DNA of 64,000 nucleotides from Lentinula raphanica. Lineage: Eukaryota > Basidiomycota > Agaricomycetes > Agaricales > Omphalotaceae. Made by a program: the position numbers and the translations under genes. The DNA lies in the NCBI GenBank assembly GCA_027919835.1, contig JANVFP010000008.1:372001-436000 (forward strand), given 5' to 3'. Under the pieces are notes generated by a model. That model was not told where the DNA came from. It saw only the letters and a list, made by a program, of their open reading frames with translations, and did no database searches. Below are positions 23,141 through 34,422 of this stretch, one piece after another; positions within the stretch are counted from its first letter, which is position 1; every line of letters begins with the position of its first letter.

Positions 23141-24691
23141 ATGTCTTCTTCCTCTTCACCACCATCTGTTGCTGCCGGCTCATCTGCATCAGCCCTAGCT
23201 GCTGCCTTTTCAACAGATCAACGGTATTGTTTTGTATTGGGCTGTCTCTGTCAACTCTGATCCACTTATTGTCCTATGCCAGAGTATATTTCAGCAAGGA
23301 ATCGAATACATGGCGGTACGAAGAAGACGATGGAACTGAAATGGAATTTGACGCCGTCAAGGGCTTATGGGTGCCTCTTGTCCGTCCTTTCCTGGACCAT
23401 TGTTTCGAGAACACCGTGAAAAGACGTATATTTTCGATAGGTCGATGAAGAACTAGTAAAAGCACAACAAGCGGCATATTCAATCGCTGGGGTCGACGAG
23501 TCTGTGAGTCTCACCCGCTCAACTCTTTGGTGACAGCAAACCTCACAGTCGAATATCCGTTGGCAGACACCCGCAGCACCCGTTCTCAAACGCGAAAACA
23601 AGAAACGCAAGGATCCAGAAGATTACACCTCTGCGACACCTGTCCCTGCCGCTGGTCCTTCTATCAAACGAGGCAAACACGAGAAGAAGGATAAACCTCC
23701 AGCAGAGCGCAAGTCCAAGAATACAGCAGTGTATGTCACTGGTCTACCTGCTGATACCACCATGGATGAATTGGTGCAATGCTTTTCAAAGTATGGTGTG
23801 CTCGAGGAAGATGATGAAGGCGACCCGAAGGTGAAAATGTATGCGAAGGATGATGGATCGTTCAGCGGAGAAGCCCTGGTCGTGTATTTCAAAGAAGATT
23901 CTGTGGTATTGGCTTTGAATATCCTGGACGAGAGCGAATTACGGTTGGGAGACCCGTCGACGAGGATGAGCGTCGCTAAAGCAGATTTCACGCACAAGAC
24001 AAATCATACAAACGGTGCGGGTAACGAGCCACGCAAGACTGTCGACAAGAAGAAGGTATCCAAAAGACTGGGCAAAATGCAAAAGTATAACTGTCTTACA
24101 CTGTCCAATGTGCAACCAATGATTTCTCTCCACAGAAAATTAGAAGAATGGGTAGATGAAGACGGATTTGGTCCTGCAATGGAACCGGAGGACGATGTCA
24201 ACTCTACCAATAAGAACAGCAGAGTAGTTGTTCTCAAGCACATGTTCACCCTGGAGGATCTACAACAAGACGCATCCTTACTGCTGGATCTCAAAGAGGA
24301 CGTTCGAGAGGAATGTTCAACCTTGGGAGAAGTGACGAATGTGGTGCTATACGATGTGCGTGCTCTATACATCCTCAATGTGCTGAGCTCATTTCCTCTT
24401 AGAAAGAGCCAGATGGGGTGATGACTGTAAAATTCCGAGACCCTTTGAGTGCAGCAGCTTGTGTTATCGTGAGGGTATTTTCTGTCGTATTGTCCGCTTC
24501 ATGCTCAACGGATACCTCAGAAAATGAACGGCAGATTCTTCGACAAACGCAGAATTGAGGCATCGCTCTACTCTGGCAAGCAGAGATTTCAGCGTAGTGG
24601 TGCTTCAGATGATATCGAGGGCGAAGGAGACGAGGCAGAGAAGAAACGGCTTGATGAATTCGCGCAATGGCTCCTCACTGAAGGCGACTAG
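23141..24691 (+). CDS. CUS2: Tat-SF1/Cus2-like U2 snRNP-associated splicing factor
   Basis: Homologue of HTATSF1/Cus2, which binds SF3b1 and assists U2 snRNP folding during spliceosome assembly in the nucleus. The N-terminus has VYFSKESNTWRYEEDDGTEM, the short modified-tyrosine/Trp segment seen in this family. A Lys-rich linker follows. The first RRM starts NTAVYVTGLPADTTMDELVQ with RNP-1-like GSFSGEALVVYF. KLEEWVDEDGFGPAMEPED is followed by a second UHM-type RRM (RVVVLKHMFTLEDL...VREECSTLGEVTNVVLYD...VMTVKFRD...GRFFDKRRIEASL). It ends KKRLDEFAQWLLTEGD. The start at 23141 (MSSSSSPP) is preferred; an in-frame ATG at 23123 would add six residues. Introns are canonical. Confidence 0.88.
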
Positions 24692-24802
24692 GTTTTCGAA
24701 AATCCAGCAAATCGAATTGACTTATGTATATTATTTCAATCTATGCCACTTCTTGAATCCTCTATGCCCAATCGACGCGTACGTTTTCTATGTCGACAAG
24801 AT

Positions 24803-25502
24803 TCAATTGTACAGATGCATAGGGAAATATGAATGCTGAGCATGAGGGGCATCGGGTGATCGTTGTGGTCGCCATTGTGGGTAGGCATGCGTCAATGTCG
24901 GTGGAAGTTTGGATTCGGAGTAGATCTTGGTAGACTCAGCAATCTTGGAAATGGCCGCAGCGAGTTCTATCGGCTCCTCGGGAGTGGATATAGCTTTAGA
25001 GCCATCTGCTGAAGCTCCTTCTGTTGGCGCCGCAACACTAAGTATGAAGTTAGCGAGAGATATTCCAGAATAGTCTCGAGGCTACGCACGCTTGCGGTGT
25101 AGAGTGTTCGATCAACAACGAAGAGAGTCCTGTCTGTGTTATCACTGAAAGTTGAGGGTAAGCGCGTCGAACATCTCGTTTCCAGTACGGGTTCTGGGCA
25201 ACATCGGAAGCTGAGAGGGTTGACGATCAGTACAGGTATAACTAGAGCAAGAAATGCCTGAAATACCTTTGGTTGCGGGGGTGGAGTACTTTTCAGGCCT
25301 TGAACCTGGAGGAGGGAACCTGTTTATGCCTTGTAATGGCAGACCACTAGAGATTTCTGGATTGACAACGACAGCGTCGCCTGCGAAGAGACTTAGACTG
25401 GGTTGAGTGAAGAGATTTGGGGTAATTCTTACGGAATTTCTTCCAAAATCCCTTTGGGCTGAGGTGATATAGCGTAGAGTCGGCAGCCTTCTTCGTGGCC
25501 AT
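24803..25502 (-). CDS. NADH:ubiquinone oxidoreductase 21-kDa subunit
   Basis: Accessory subunit of mitochondrial complex I, PF10785-type. It is a short protein in about five exons with the family's diagnostic order: LYHLSPKGFWKKFR, DAVVVNPEISSGLPLQGINR, FPPPGSRPEKYSTPATKASD and AQNPYWKRDVRRAYPQLSV. Then TQTGLSSLLI and a C-terminal SKLPPTLTHAYPQWRPQ lead to the stop. The start MATKKAADSTL has no long presequence, as is usual for this subunit. It is divergent from the PAP2 phosphatase gene, with about 115 bases between the two ATGs. The exons are too short to stand out as long open frames, so the gene is easily missed. Confidence 0.85.
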
Positions 25503-25618
25503 GGTCAGAGTCGGATTGATAAATTGGCGCCGGCTGATTCTTCTGCGAGATATTTCTTTCAATCATTCCACAATGTTATTGCCTTCTTTCTCGACTTTTG
25601 GAGTCATTACGATGCATA

Positions 25619-27206
25619 ATGTCACAGGCGAACTATTCAGGAATTGTCAATGTCAAGAGATCGTTTCAACCTGAATACAGCCCTCTCATGGGCGTGGCAA
25701 TAAATAAGACACAATTGACGTTTTCTCCATTTACTCCCATGTACTCTCACTGGCGAGAGCGTAAACCACCAGTTGGTGCAACAAGGAGAAGGAGACTTCT
25801 GCTCTCCTACGCTCCAGACTGGTATGTCCTCAATACCCGTCCAATTTTCATCCATTGACGAGGCCTTCTAGGATTATCACAATCCTCTTGGCGTATGTGT
25901 GTCCTTAGACTAAGGTAAAGCGGATATCACTGACATCCTGAAGCGTTATATTCTTCTTGGTAGAACAAGTCCATGGCTTTTGGCGAGATTTCAGTTTGGA
26001 AGATATATCGTGCGAGATACGTCCAAGTTATCCCATGCTGCCGTGCTAATGATTCTGTCTCTCATAGGCTTCGACATCCTTACGCTGTTCATGAGCGGGT
26101 TCCCGTAAGCACACATTATGACCTGAATGGCAAGGACGCTGAGAGTTGGGACAGACTTACGCCTTGGTCCTCATCTGTTTCGTATCACCGCTCCTCATTC
26201 AACCTCTCATAAACATTTTAACGATCAGGTCGTGGTGGGATTTACATAATTGTGTGTCCTGCTCTTCGTACTATCCTCTGATACCTCATCGCTCATTCTC
26301 TTAACCCCCAGCAACCCTTGGATGTTCGTGCTTTCGCATCCTGTCTCTCTGACATCTATTGACTGGAGATAATCACCCACAGTAATCCTTTCACTCGCTA
26401 TGGCTGGTGTAATAACCCAGTTCACTAAGATCACAGTCGGAAGACCTCGTCCTGGTGCATACGTTTGATATGTCTTTCCTAATATCTTGCTTATTGCATA
26501 TGTAGATCTCCTGGACCGTTGTCAGCCCCGCTCAGGTTCTACCGACCCCACTTTCGGTTTGAGCACAGCGACTGTATGCACCCAGATTGATATGTCACTC
26601 CTGAAAGACGGTTTCCGGAGCTTTCCGAGTGGCCATAGCTCGTTGTCTTTCGCTGGCCTCGGGTTCTTAGCGTTCTATCTGGCGGGAAAGCTTCATCTGT
26701 TCGACCACAAAGGATATCTCGTAAAGTATGCTTGCTGTGCACATCTTTGGTTACTGAATGGGATTACAGGGGAAAGTATGGCTGTTCCTTGCACCTTTAT
26801 CCGGTGCTGCTCTAGTTGCGATTTCGAGGACCATGGACTATCGACGTAAGCATCTTCTGCCAACTCTCTAAACGCGAAATTCATCACCTTTCCATCCTGG
26901 ATAGACCATTGGCAAGATGTCTTAGTGGGCTCCATTCTCGGTATAGTCATGGCGTATTTCTCCTACCGCCAATACTATCCCAGCTTGTCCTCCGAGTTGT
27001 GTCACCAGCCATATTCGCCTCGAATCGCGCGCGATCCTGAAATCTTGCCTATGCATCATCGTCATCAACATAGCGAAACAACCGCTCTTCCGCCTCCAGA
27101 AGGGACTGTCCCAAGACCTGACCCGGGATCCTTGACAGAGCTTTGGGGAACTAACGCTCGCATCGAGACATCAGAGTATCACTCCGAAAGTCAAAGCGAC
27201 CATTGA
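25619..27206 (+). CDS. DPP1: PAP2-family lipid phosphate phosphatase
   Basis: Integral membrane enzyme that removes phosphate from diacylglycerol pyrophosphate, phosphatidate or related lipids at a vacuolar or Golgi membrane. Core: RRRRLLLSYAPDW, IITILLAVIFFLVEQVHGFW, DFSLEDISLRHPYAVHERVP, LLIQPLINILTIRSWWDLHN. All three phosphatase motifs are intact: KITVGRPRPD (KxxxxxxRP), FRSFPSGHSS (PSGH) and SRTMDYRHHWQDV (SRxxxxxHxxxD). The C-tail is polar and rich in His, Pro and Glu, ending SESQSDH. The ATG at 25619 has A at -3 and is preferred. In-frame ATGs at 25688 and 25739 have C at -3, and the last of these would begin the protein just before the basic RRRR run. Confidence 0.86.
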
Positions 27207-27551
27207 TAGTAATCACTCACGAACCATTAATGTCCGTATCGTCTAATCGTCATGATTCATGAATATGTCATTACAATTCCATGTATAACCATGTATAATA
27301 CACTCCTACCAAGGCTCTTGTCCCGTTTCTCGCACTTGGTGGATGTTTCGGGTCGCGAGTGAAGATGGAAATAACTAGTCCGTATCCTGGAATAAACCCA
27401 AAGTAACAAAAGGAAAGCTCGAAAACAGTGCTGAGTGCTGAATGTGACAATGCAATAAAATATGAGAAAGGCGTATTCAAAATGGGTATGTATACAAGTG
27501 AAATTCATTATTGATTCCATGGAAATGCAAGGTATGAGAGATGGGCAAAGT

Positions 27552-29199
27552 CTAAGCTGCAGGAGTTGATGGCTGAATGTCAGGGGTATTTGCTGTCGCA
27601 GCAGCTGGTGGTTTATCATGAGTAGTCTCGGGAGAGGAAGTATTCGCCAGCATTGCGGGGATAGACGGCGTGAGAGCAATCGGCGTAGCTTGAGCTGGAG
27701 GGGAAGCAGGCGTGAGCGTTGTCGGCGAGGAGCTGTGAGGTACAGAAGGTGCATTGACTGGCGCTTCAGGCTTGCTTTCAGCTGGAGCATCAGACTTCGG
27801 TGGAGGTGGAGTGAAATCCCATGGTCGAGGCACCTATATGCGCATTTCAGCGGAGGAATTTTACTTGAAAATCGACGGAGATACCATGGCTGCAGGCATG
27901 ATCCAGGTAGCCGCACACACAACACCTTTACCCTTATTCTGGGCTTGAATACTCTTGAACTCGAAGTCGATATACTGTGATATGTAACGAACAAAAGGCA
28001 GAATTTCGCGGACACCGTTGTTGATGACAGCTAGGGCTGAGAGAAAATTGATGACAGAGCCAGATACAGACTGGGCACTCTGATGGGTAAAAATGAGAAA
28101 TTGAAGATAGAGGAGATAGATGAGAAAACTGGGACTAACCGCTAGATACGCCAGAGAAGGTGGTGGAAGAACGACTTCTAAGCCCCACCAATCTATTCAA
28201 AGTATGAGTCCTGTTCATTGGCTGGTGATTGATTTGACTCACATGTGAGGACAGATATACGATCAACTGGTGGATGTATGCCTATGTGAATGTAAATCAG
28301 CAGATTGACAAAGAGGTATGTGAACGATACCAACCAGTATGGTCTGGAATAATCGCACGACCAGTGGCATATCCCAATGCCATTAGTTGAGGCGTAATCT
28401 GTTCGATACCATTGATCACAGTTTCTGCGGTGGGAAGTGCTCCTGCTAATATTCCATCTCCGTCTCCCGGTTGTCCGAGTCCGAAGTCCGGCGACTTGAC
28501 TAAGTCGATAACGTGCATCTCGCTGAACAGAGAGGAAAGAGCCTCTGCTGGAGCAGTCATGACAGCAAAAGATGCCGCACTGGGAGGTGTCGTTACACTG
28601 AGCTTGGAGAAATGCAGTTGGTGTTCCTCATCATCAGGATGAGCGAGACAAACGGCGTGGATTGGACCAGTCGGTTTGGGCTCTTCAGTGTCTGCCGATA
28701 GCTCTCGCAAGTGCGCAATGATATTGTTCGCGGACTCGGGTTGCATCAGCTGTGTCTTTAGTTTACTCATCTGTGGTTTCGCAACTGCAGAGGAGAGCTT
28801 CGGAGACGACGCTGTCGGACCGATAATCAATCCTCGAACTAACAAGGCCGACTGTTTTGCGCGTTTGTCCGAACTAGAGCTAATGGATTTAGCCAGGCGT
28901 TTGGAAAGGGCCGCGGCTGCTTGCTCTTTCTTCTCGTGTTCTTGAGCCCTAGAAAGCGTATCTTTGTGTTCTAAATGAAGCTGTACAGCGAAAGGTCTGA
29001 ACGAAAAGCGACGAGCTGGCTTTTGCGACAGGTTTCCTGGTAAACTCGGAGCAATCTCACTCGATAGTGTAGCTGGAGAAGGCGGTAAGGAGATATCCTT
29101 GGGATTCGTAAGGGGAGCTGTAGATGGCGTTTGAACACTGCCTGGTGTATCATCGCTCCGGGCATTGTTGGACGGATAAAGATAATTGAGCAGGCCCAT
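27552..29199 (-). CDS. Conserved basidiomycete protein, function unknown
   Basis: A large first exon from MGLLNYLYPSNNARSDD holds a Ser/Pro/Ala-rich region, KPARRFSFRPFAVQLHLEHK, a coiled stretch (ALSKRLAKSISSSSDKRAK), IHAVCLAHPDDEEHQLHF and AEALSSLFSEMHVIDLVKSP. It ends GYATGRAIIPDHT. Further exons give GIHPPVDRISVLTYWWGLE, VVLPPPSLAYLASAQSVSG, VINFLSALAVINNGVREILP and FVRYISQYIDFEFKSIQAQD, then VCAATWIMPAAMVPRPWDF and a Pro/Ala-rich tail. The IHPPVDR..VPRPWDF block looks like the conserved domain, since I recall the same order in other mushroom hypotheticals. No catalytic motif or signal peptide is seen. The open frame runs upstream to 29235 without another ATG. Confidence 0.65.
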
Positions 29200-29354
29200 T
29201 GCTCCGGCGTGGAGGACAGTGACCAAGGTCCACAAAATTCACACGGTAAGAGGGAATTCGGATATCGCTTGAATTTTCGGCTTATATATAGCGTCCCGAC
29301 GTTGAACGATGACTCCTTCGTTAACATTTTCCCTCTTCAATCTCTTCGGTCCTA

Positions 29355-31063
29355 ATGGCCACTGATGACAATACGAGAGTTCGACCTTTCAAGGATGTGA
29401 TACGGTGTGTGAAGGCTCAACACTCCTTCTATGTCCAGTTCTCATCTTCAGGCAGAAACTTTACTCCAGCATGGTTCGCTGCAATCATGGGCAAGTCTAT
29501 TGTTTCCGCATCGGAAGCATTGGTCGGAGCAATAAAAGAACCTTGCCTTCATAGCCCAGGGAGGAATATATCTGTATAAAAGAGTTCACTTCGTTTGATA
29601 TTCCTCCCCGGTGTCGAAGGCTGGCTTTCAATCAATGAAATTCACGAAACAAATTTCCTCCATATAAATCACCTCTCATTACCGCCATGCTCTTGAACTT
29701 CCTATCGACCAATGCGACCGCAATCATGAATTCATTGCTCACAATCATCGTCTGTAGGAACCGGATCCATAAGTCTCTTATTCCACGCTTTCCCGTACGG
29801 GAGTGACACAGAAACTTTCATAATATTCACCTTGATATTCTTCCTTCTCAACCTCACGCTCTTCATCACATTTTGCATCATAACCACTGCTCGCTATATC
29901 ATGTTCCCTGACATTTGGGGACTCATGATTCGGCATCCTGCACAAAGCCTGTTCACCGGGACATTTCCAAGTAAGCCTTTGCCAAAGCTCAATACCCGAT
30001 GTCCAACTCACCTATTCTTGGTCCACAGTGGGTGCTTGCACGCTGCTAAATATTGCTGTTGGTCTTATCAGCGAAAAATACAAGCTGGGTGGAAAGGCGT
30101 TCTTGTATGCTATGTGGGGTCTTTGGTGGTTAGATGTCGCTATCTCGATTATTTGCTGTTGGGGTATGGTCCATATCATGCAAGTAAACAACCATCCCAA
30201 TCATGTTCCGCGTCTCCTAATTCCGAAGCAGGGAAACGACCCAGAATCATTCGCTCCAGAGCATGACAGCTGTGTGGCTCCTACCAGTCGTTACACTCAT
30301 CGTCGCGTCCAGCACTGGCGGAGTATTGGCGTCTGTGTTGCAAGAATATGACCCAGGCTACGCACTTTTCACTCAAGTCGTTTCTGCTTTTATGGTTACC
30401 ATCGGTCTTTCTCTTGCTCTTATGCTCCTCACTATATACATCCAACGTCTCATCATCGTCGGAGTACCTCAAGGAGGCAACGTTCTTTCCGTGTTTCTAC
30501 CTCTGGGTCCTACCGGTCAAGCTGGTTATTCTATCATTCTCGCAGGCCAGTATTTCAAGGAAGCTCTGCCATTACACCACGGAGGCTCCACTTTCATGAA
30601 TGATTCATCGACTGGAAGCATTCTGTACGTGATATGCGTCTGTATCTCGTTCGTTCTATGGTCGTTGGCTTCCATGTGGATGGTGTTTGCTTTGCTGGCT
30701 GTGTGCGATGAGCTTCGAAAGACCCGTATTCCTTTCAAAGTCAACACCTGGGGTCTGATTTTCCCTAACGTAAGCTCTCGGTACTTTTCATGCCCTGCTT
30801 AACTCAAAAAGAAATTTCATTAGGGTGTTTATGCTAATCTAACGATTGCACTGGGGAGCACGTTCGATTCGCCCTTCTTCCGTATATGGGGTGCTATCTA
30901 TTCCGTGTTCACTCTATTGCTGTGGTCTTTTGTCGCGCTTAAGACGGTCCAGCTGGTGTATAACAGATCCATTTTCGAGGCACCCTGCTTACAGGAGTTG
31001 AATCTCACGGAAGGTCCTTCCAATAAAAAAGAAATTCCACCGCTAGAGGGTAGTGAGTCTTAA
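29355..31063 (+). CDS. SSU1: Ssu1/TDT-family plasma-membrane transporter (sulfite or malate)
   Basis: Ten-helix transporter of the tellurite-resistance/dicarboxylate family. Fungal members export sulfite (Ssu1) or carry malate. Motifs: RNFTPAWFAAIMG followed after splicing by TGSISLLFHAFPYG, then PDIWGLMIRHPAQSLF, MGACTLLNIAVGLISEKY, HSLQSMTAVWLLPVVTLIVA with SSTGG, PLGPTGQAGYSIILAG, and FKVNTWGLIFPNGVYANLTI. The stop follows PPLEGSES. Exon 2 ends ATG-G and joins 267 nt downstream through a GC donor (29491-29757). A second GC donor starts the intron 30180-30231. No cysteine-rich regulatory tail is present. The Ssu1-like WGLIFPNGVY segment favours sulfite efflux over malate, but this is inference. 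Confidence 0.85.
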
Positions 31064-31552
31064 CTATCTTTGACGACGATTGAATCTCATCTCTTACCAG
31101 GAAGCGTATGTAACTCTACGACATAGAGGTATAATATCCGAGTAATTCGAGTAGATTCAAAGAATGTCCGTGATAATCTAGTACTGACTTCACATCATAC
31201 GTGCTCAAAAATGGTGGAAGTGGTGAGAGCCCCACATACAGCAAGTGAAGAATAGGTAAGGTGACAGAATGGCAAGCACACATGCGAGAGCAGGGGATGA
31301 CTTACTTGATAAAGACTACCGAAGATCACCAAAATGTGGGAACCTTGCTGTTATCTGACTTCTGAGCTCTCCTGAGGCCTGAGGCCTGAGGTCCAAATGG
31401 TATCGGTCTGGATCGTCAGCAGGTCTAAGCAAGCTTGAGAAGGTGTGAAAGGTAGGTTAGCACACATTGAGAAGGTTTGCATTATCTAGTACAATCATGG
31501 AAATACTACAGAGCATAGTACAGAACATTGATAAACTGGGCAATAGGACCAA
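31064..31552. other. Spacer between convergent genes, with a 7-bp triplet repeat
   Basis: No gene is seen in 489 bases between the stop of the transporter gene and the stop of the proteinase-inhibitor gene. cctgagg is repeated three times in tandem at 31371-31391. Nothing else is recognisable. Confidence 0.45.
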
Positions 31553-32008
31553 TCATTGAGTCGTGACAATGGTGTCGGGTTCTATGAAGAATGCGTTGTC
31601 AATGATTTCACTTCGTTCAAACTTGGTATTGGCAGAACGTACCGATATTCTCGATGATCGAATCTGTCAAGCTTGCCTGCTGTTGCAGGAGCTGCAGGGT
31701 TTGAGGTTGTATCTTCGCTGAGAAGCCCTATAAAGATATCATGCATATCTTCTGAGAAAGCACTCAATTTGGGTAACCTACGGTAATGAGGCCGTCAAAT
31801 TCATGCCCTAGCTTGCCGCCTGACCATCGTAGATAGAGAAGCGATACGGGTCACAGTTATGACGAACATACCACCAGAAGTAATCTCATCTTTCCACTGC
31901 TGGATTTGTTCTTGGGTAACACCATCCTTGAAGGTGACAATGAAGTCTGAGTATGGGATTTTAAGCAGACTGTACAATGACCATGTAGTTGAAACACTTA
32001 CTGGACAT
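31553..32008 (-). CDS. PBI2: I9-type proteinase B inhibitor
   Basis: Small cytosolic inhibitor of vacuolar subtilisin-type proteinase B; yeast Pbi2 also works with thioredoxin in vacuole inheritance. It is built from five tiny exons. The first coding exon is only 7 nt (ATG TCC A), followed by NFIVTFKDGVTQEQIQQWKD, EITSGGGKLGHEFDGLIT, GFSAKIQPQTLQLLQQQA with SLTDSIIENI, and EPDTIVTTQ. The whole protein is about 77 residues, the normal length for the family. VTFKD near the start, GFSAK in the middle and the inhibitory C-terminal IVTTQ are all present. No signal peptide is present, as in Pbi2. Four introns have canonical GT-AG borders. Confidence 0.87.
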
Positions 32009-32290
32009 GACGGTAGTAGAGAGTAAAGACAAGATACACAGCCTAACGGATCCTAGGTACATATCCGAAGTTGAGAGAGGAATCGATGGCAAGTGATTAT
32101 GTAATTGATTACTCATGCACTTTCATGCATAATGTGTGACTCATCGGTCCCGGAAATTTCGCCAATTAAATAATTCGAATACCAGGCCTCTACGGTCGGC
32201 CATGGTTGTCAACCATCTCCTCGGTATGCAGTTTTTATGACTCTCATGTTCGCGCTCAGGACATTCTGTCTGTCTTTACAGCTTCTCAGA

Positions 32291-34051
32291 ATGCCCATTA
32301 CTCGTTCTGCAAGTCGTGCATCGGTAGTTGAACACCCTAACTCTCAGGCCAGTGAAGCAAGCCTTCCTACACCCGGAAAGCCGGCCAAGAGGAAAGCTAC
32401 CAGTGACGACAGTCCATTGGCCTCCCCAAAGAAGGAGAAGAAGCCACGAACAAAGAAACCAACATCCGAAGTAGCATCTGTTACACAGGCTCAGCTCGAC
32501 GAGTTTCAGCGTAATCTCCCCGAACCGGGTCCAGCTCCTGTGCTAGTTCCGGCTCAACTCACCTTCAGTTTCGAAGAAGCAAAGAGGCATCTCATCGATG
32601 CAGATCCCCGATTCGAAGTTCTCTTCGATAGACTCAACTGTAAACCATTTGAACGTCTCGAGACTGTCCACCCGTTTAGGTATGTTTGCTCGTAACAGGT
32701 CCCACTCTGCTTGTATGTATTGAAGCGAACTTACTCCTAGGGCTCTAGTGACGTCCATAATCGGTCAACAGATATCATGGATCGCCGCCCGCTCAGTAAA
32801 TCACAAATTTGTGAGATTGTTCAACCCCTCTCTTCCAGAGAAGGTCACAGATTATCCGTGCGTCCGCATCCTCTGGTTCATTGTTTATTGCCGACACGAA
32901 AACAGGGAAAGAGCTGACGCAACATCCTATTTCCCGACTCCTCAGCAAGTTGCTAATACGGATTTGGCCATTCTTCGGACTGCAGGGTTGAGTGCGCGTA
33001 AAGCAGAATACGGTGAACGTGAACATTGAATACGCTCTGACTCCCACCTAATACAACCGCAGTTCGTGACCTTGCGACACGTTTTGCAGACGGCCGACTA
33101 TCCACCGAGAAACTCCTCCAAGCAAACGATGACGAGCTTGCAGAAATGTTGACCGAAGTTAAAGGCATTGGTCGTGTAAGTCCGTTATACCCTTTCGATC
33201 ATTAACATATTTACATTGGTCTTCTCAATGCAGTGGACTGGTTTGTTCCTTGATGCCTCCAAAAACATGCTGATATTAAAAGCGTTGTGCAGTAGATATG
33301 TTTTCGATATTCACGCTGCGTCGTCCGAATATACTCCCTGTCGGTTCGTCCGTACCGGAAATCACCTTCATCTCGCTTTGTTCATCACTACTTTTCATTC
33401 GCAGGAGATCTTGGTGTCCAGCGCGGAATACTTCGGTGGTTCCTCGGATTGCACTCACCAACCCATACCTTCAGTTTCTCACCTGACAAAGCAGGACGCG
33501 ACGCTGCAGGTGAAGACGAAGCGTCATACGAGGAAGGAGACAGTCTACCCGTGCTGAACGATATCCCCGAGGGTTCGAAAGAGGCATTAGATACCCACCA
33601 AACACAACCGTTTGACATCTCTTCAATACCTCCTGCACCGCCCGCTACGCCAAGGAAAGACAATAGTGGAGCTAGTGTCGCTTCTTTACCGCTACCGGTG
33701 ACACCGTCTGTCGAGCAGACGCTAATGAAAGTAGAGAACTCACCGGGTTATGTGCCGCCGCCTCTACCAGCTGGACTAACAGCATCCGCTTTACACAGTC
33801 GCCTTGAAGGCAAGAAAAAAATCAAGTAAGTCATGGGTTGTGTTCTGCTGTTCGGGACATAGCCAGTCTCTAAAAGTGCTATCACTTTATCAAGGGGAGC
33901 CATCCTAACTCCAAATGAAATGGAAGAGCTTACAGCCAACTGGAAACCTTACCGAAGTCTTGGTGAGTGCCACAGTGGATCACCGTAGACCAAGTACAGT
34001 ATGCTGAACGATATCACAGCAGTCTTCTACATGTGGGCATTTGCGAAATAG
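32291..34051 (+). CDS. MAG1: DNA-3-methyladenine glycosylase II (AlkA/Mag1 type)
   Basis: Base-excision repair enzyme that removes alkylated purines from nuclear DNA. The start MPITRSASRAS is followed by a basic Ser/Pro/Lys-rich region with a likely nuclear signal (KKEKKPRTKK). The HhH-GPD domain has HPFRALVTSIIGQQIS, AARSVNHKFVRLF, SYFPTPQQVA, RTAGLSARKAEYVRDLA, and the hairpin LTEVKGIGRWTVDMFSIF. RRPNILPVGDLGVQRG contains the catalytic Asp. A long acidic/Pro insert follows, and the C-terminus resumes MEELTANWKPYRSLAVFYMW then AFAK. About eight introns join without frame breaks. An upstream in-frame ATG at 32237 gives a hydrophobic leader (MTLMFALRTFCLS), but its sequence looks like a leader or intron. 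Confidence 0.88.
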
Positions 34052-34422
34052 AAAGGAATAGAATAAGTACTGCGGTTGTAGCTATAACTGTAGCGCACTG
34101 TGATTTCCCCATAATGGCTGTTGTGCTGATCCATGATATAATTGGCTGATTGATTTCCTCTTTTGGCAAACCACGCGAATCCGTTAAAAGGCAGAAGGCC
34201 CGAGCTCAACTTTGTTGTCCAACTCCGCTTTTTGTCTTTTATTTCTCCTTAACCCTCAAATACAGCAAAGAGCTCGTTAGCCTTGCCCAAGCTGTATCTC
34301 AACTTGTTCTCTCTTCACAGTTTGGCCAGCTAGCGACTCTGCTTGAACAATCTCATTATTCCCCTATATAACTCATCGAGCGCGCGCTTCACTCTTCATT
34401 ATACGACTCTCCTCCTGCCATC
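34052..34422. other. Promoter region of the PAS-kinase-like gene
   Basis: There is no gene in 371 bases. A TATA box near the right end and a pyrimidine-rich tract before the ATG (ctctcctcctgccatc) suggest a compact promoter. Confidence 0.45.
34365..34371 (+). promoter_or_regulatory. Putative TATA box (tatataa)
   Basis: tatataa begins 58 nt before the kinase ATG at 34423 and is followed by a CT-rich initiator-like stretch (cttcactcttcatta). This is the clearest TATA element in the window, but it is still only a motif match. Confidence 0.5.

Noticed and set aside
27257..28015. 252-codon minus-strand open frame
   Set aside because: It is a different frame over the exons of the conserved unknown gene at 27552-29199 and reads as a Leu/Arg-rich shadow.
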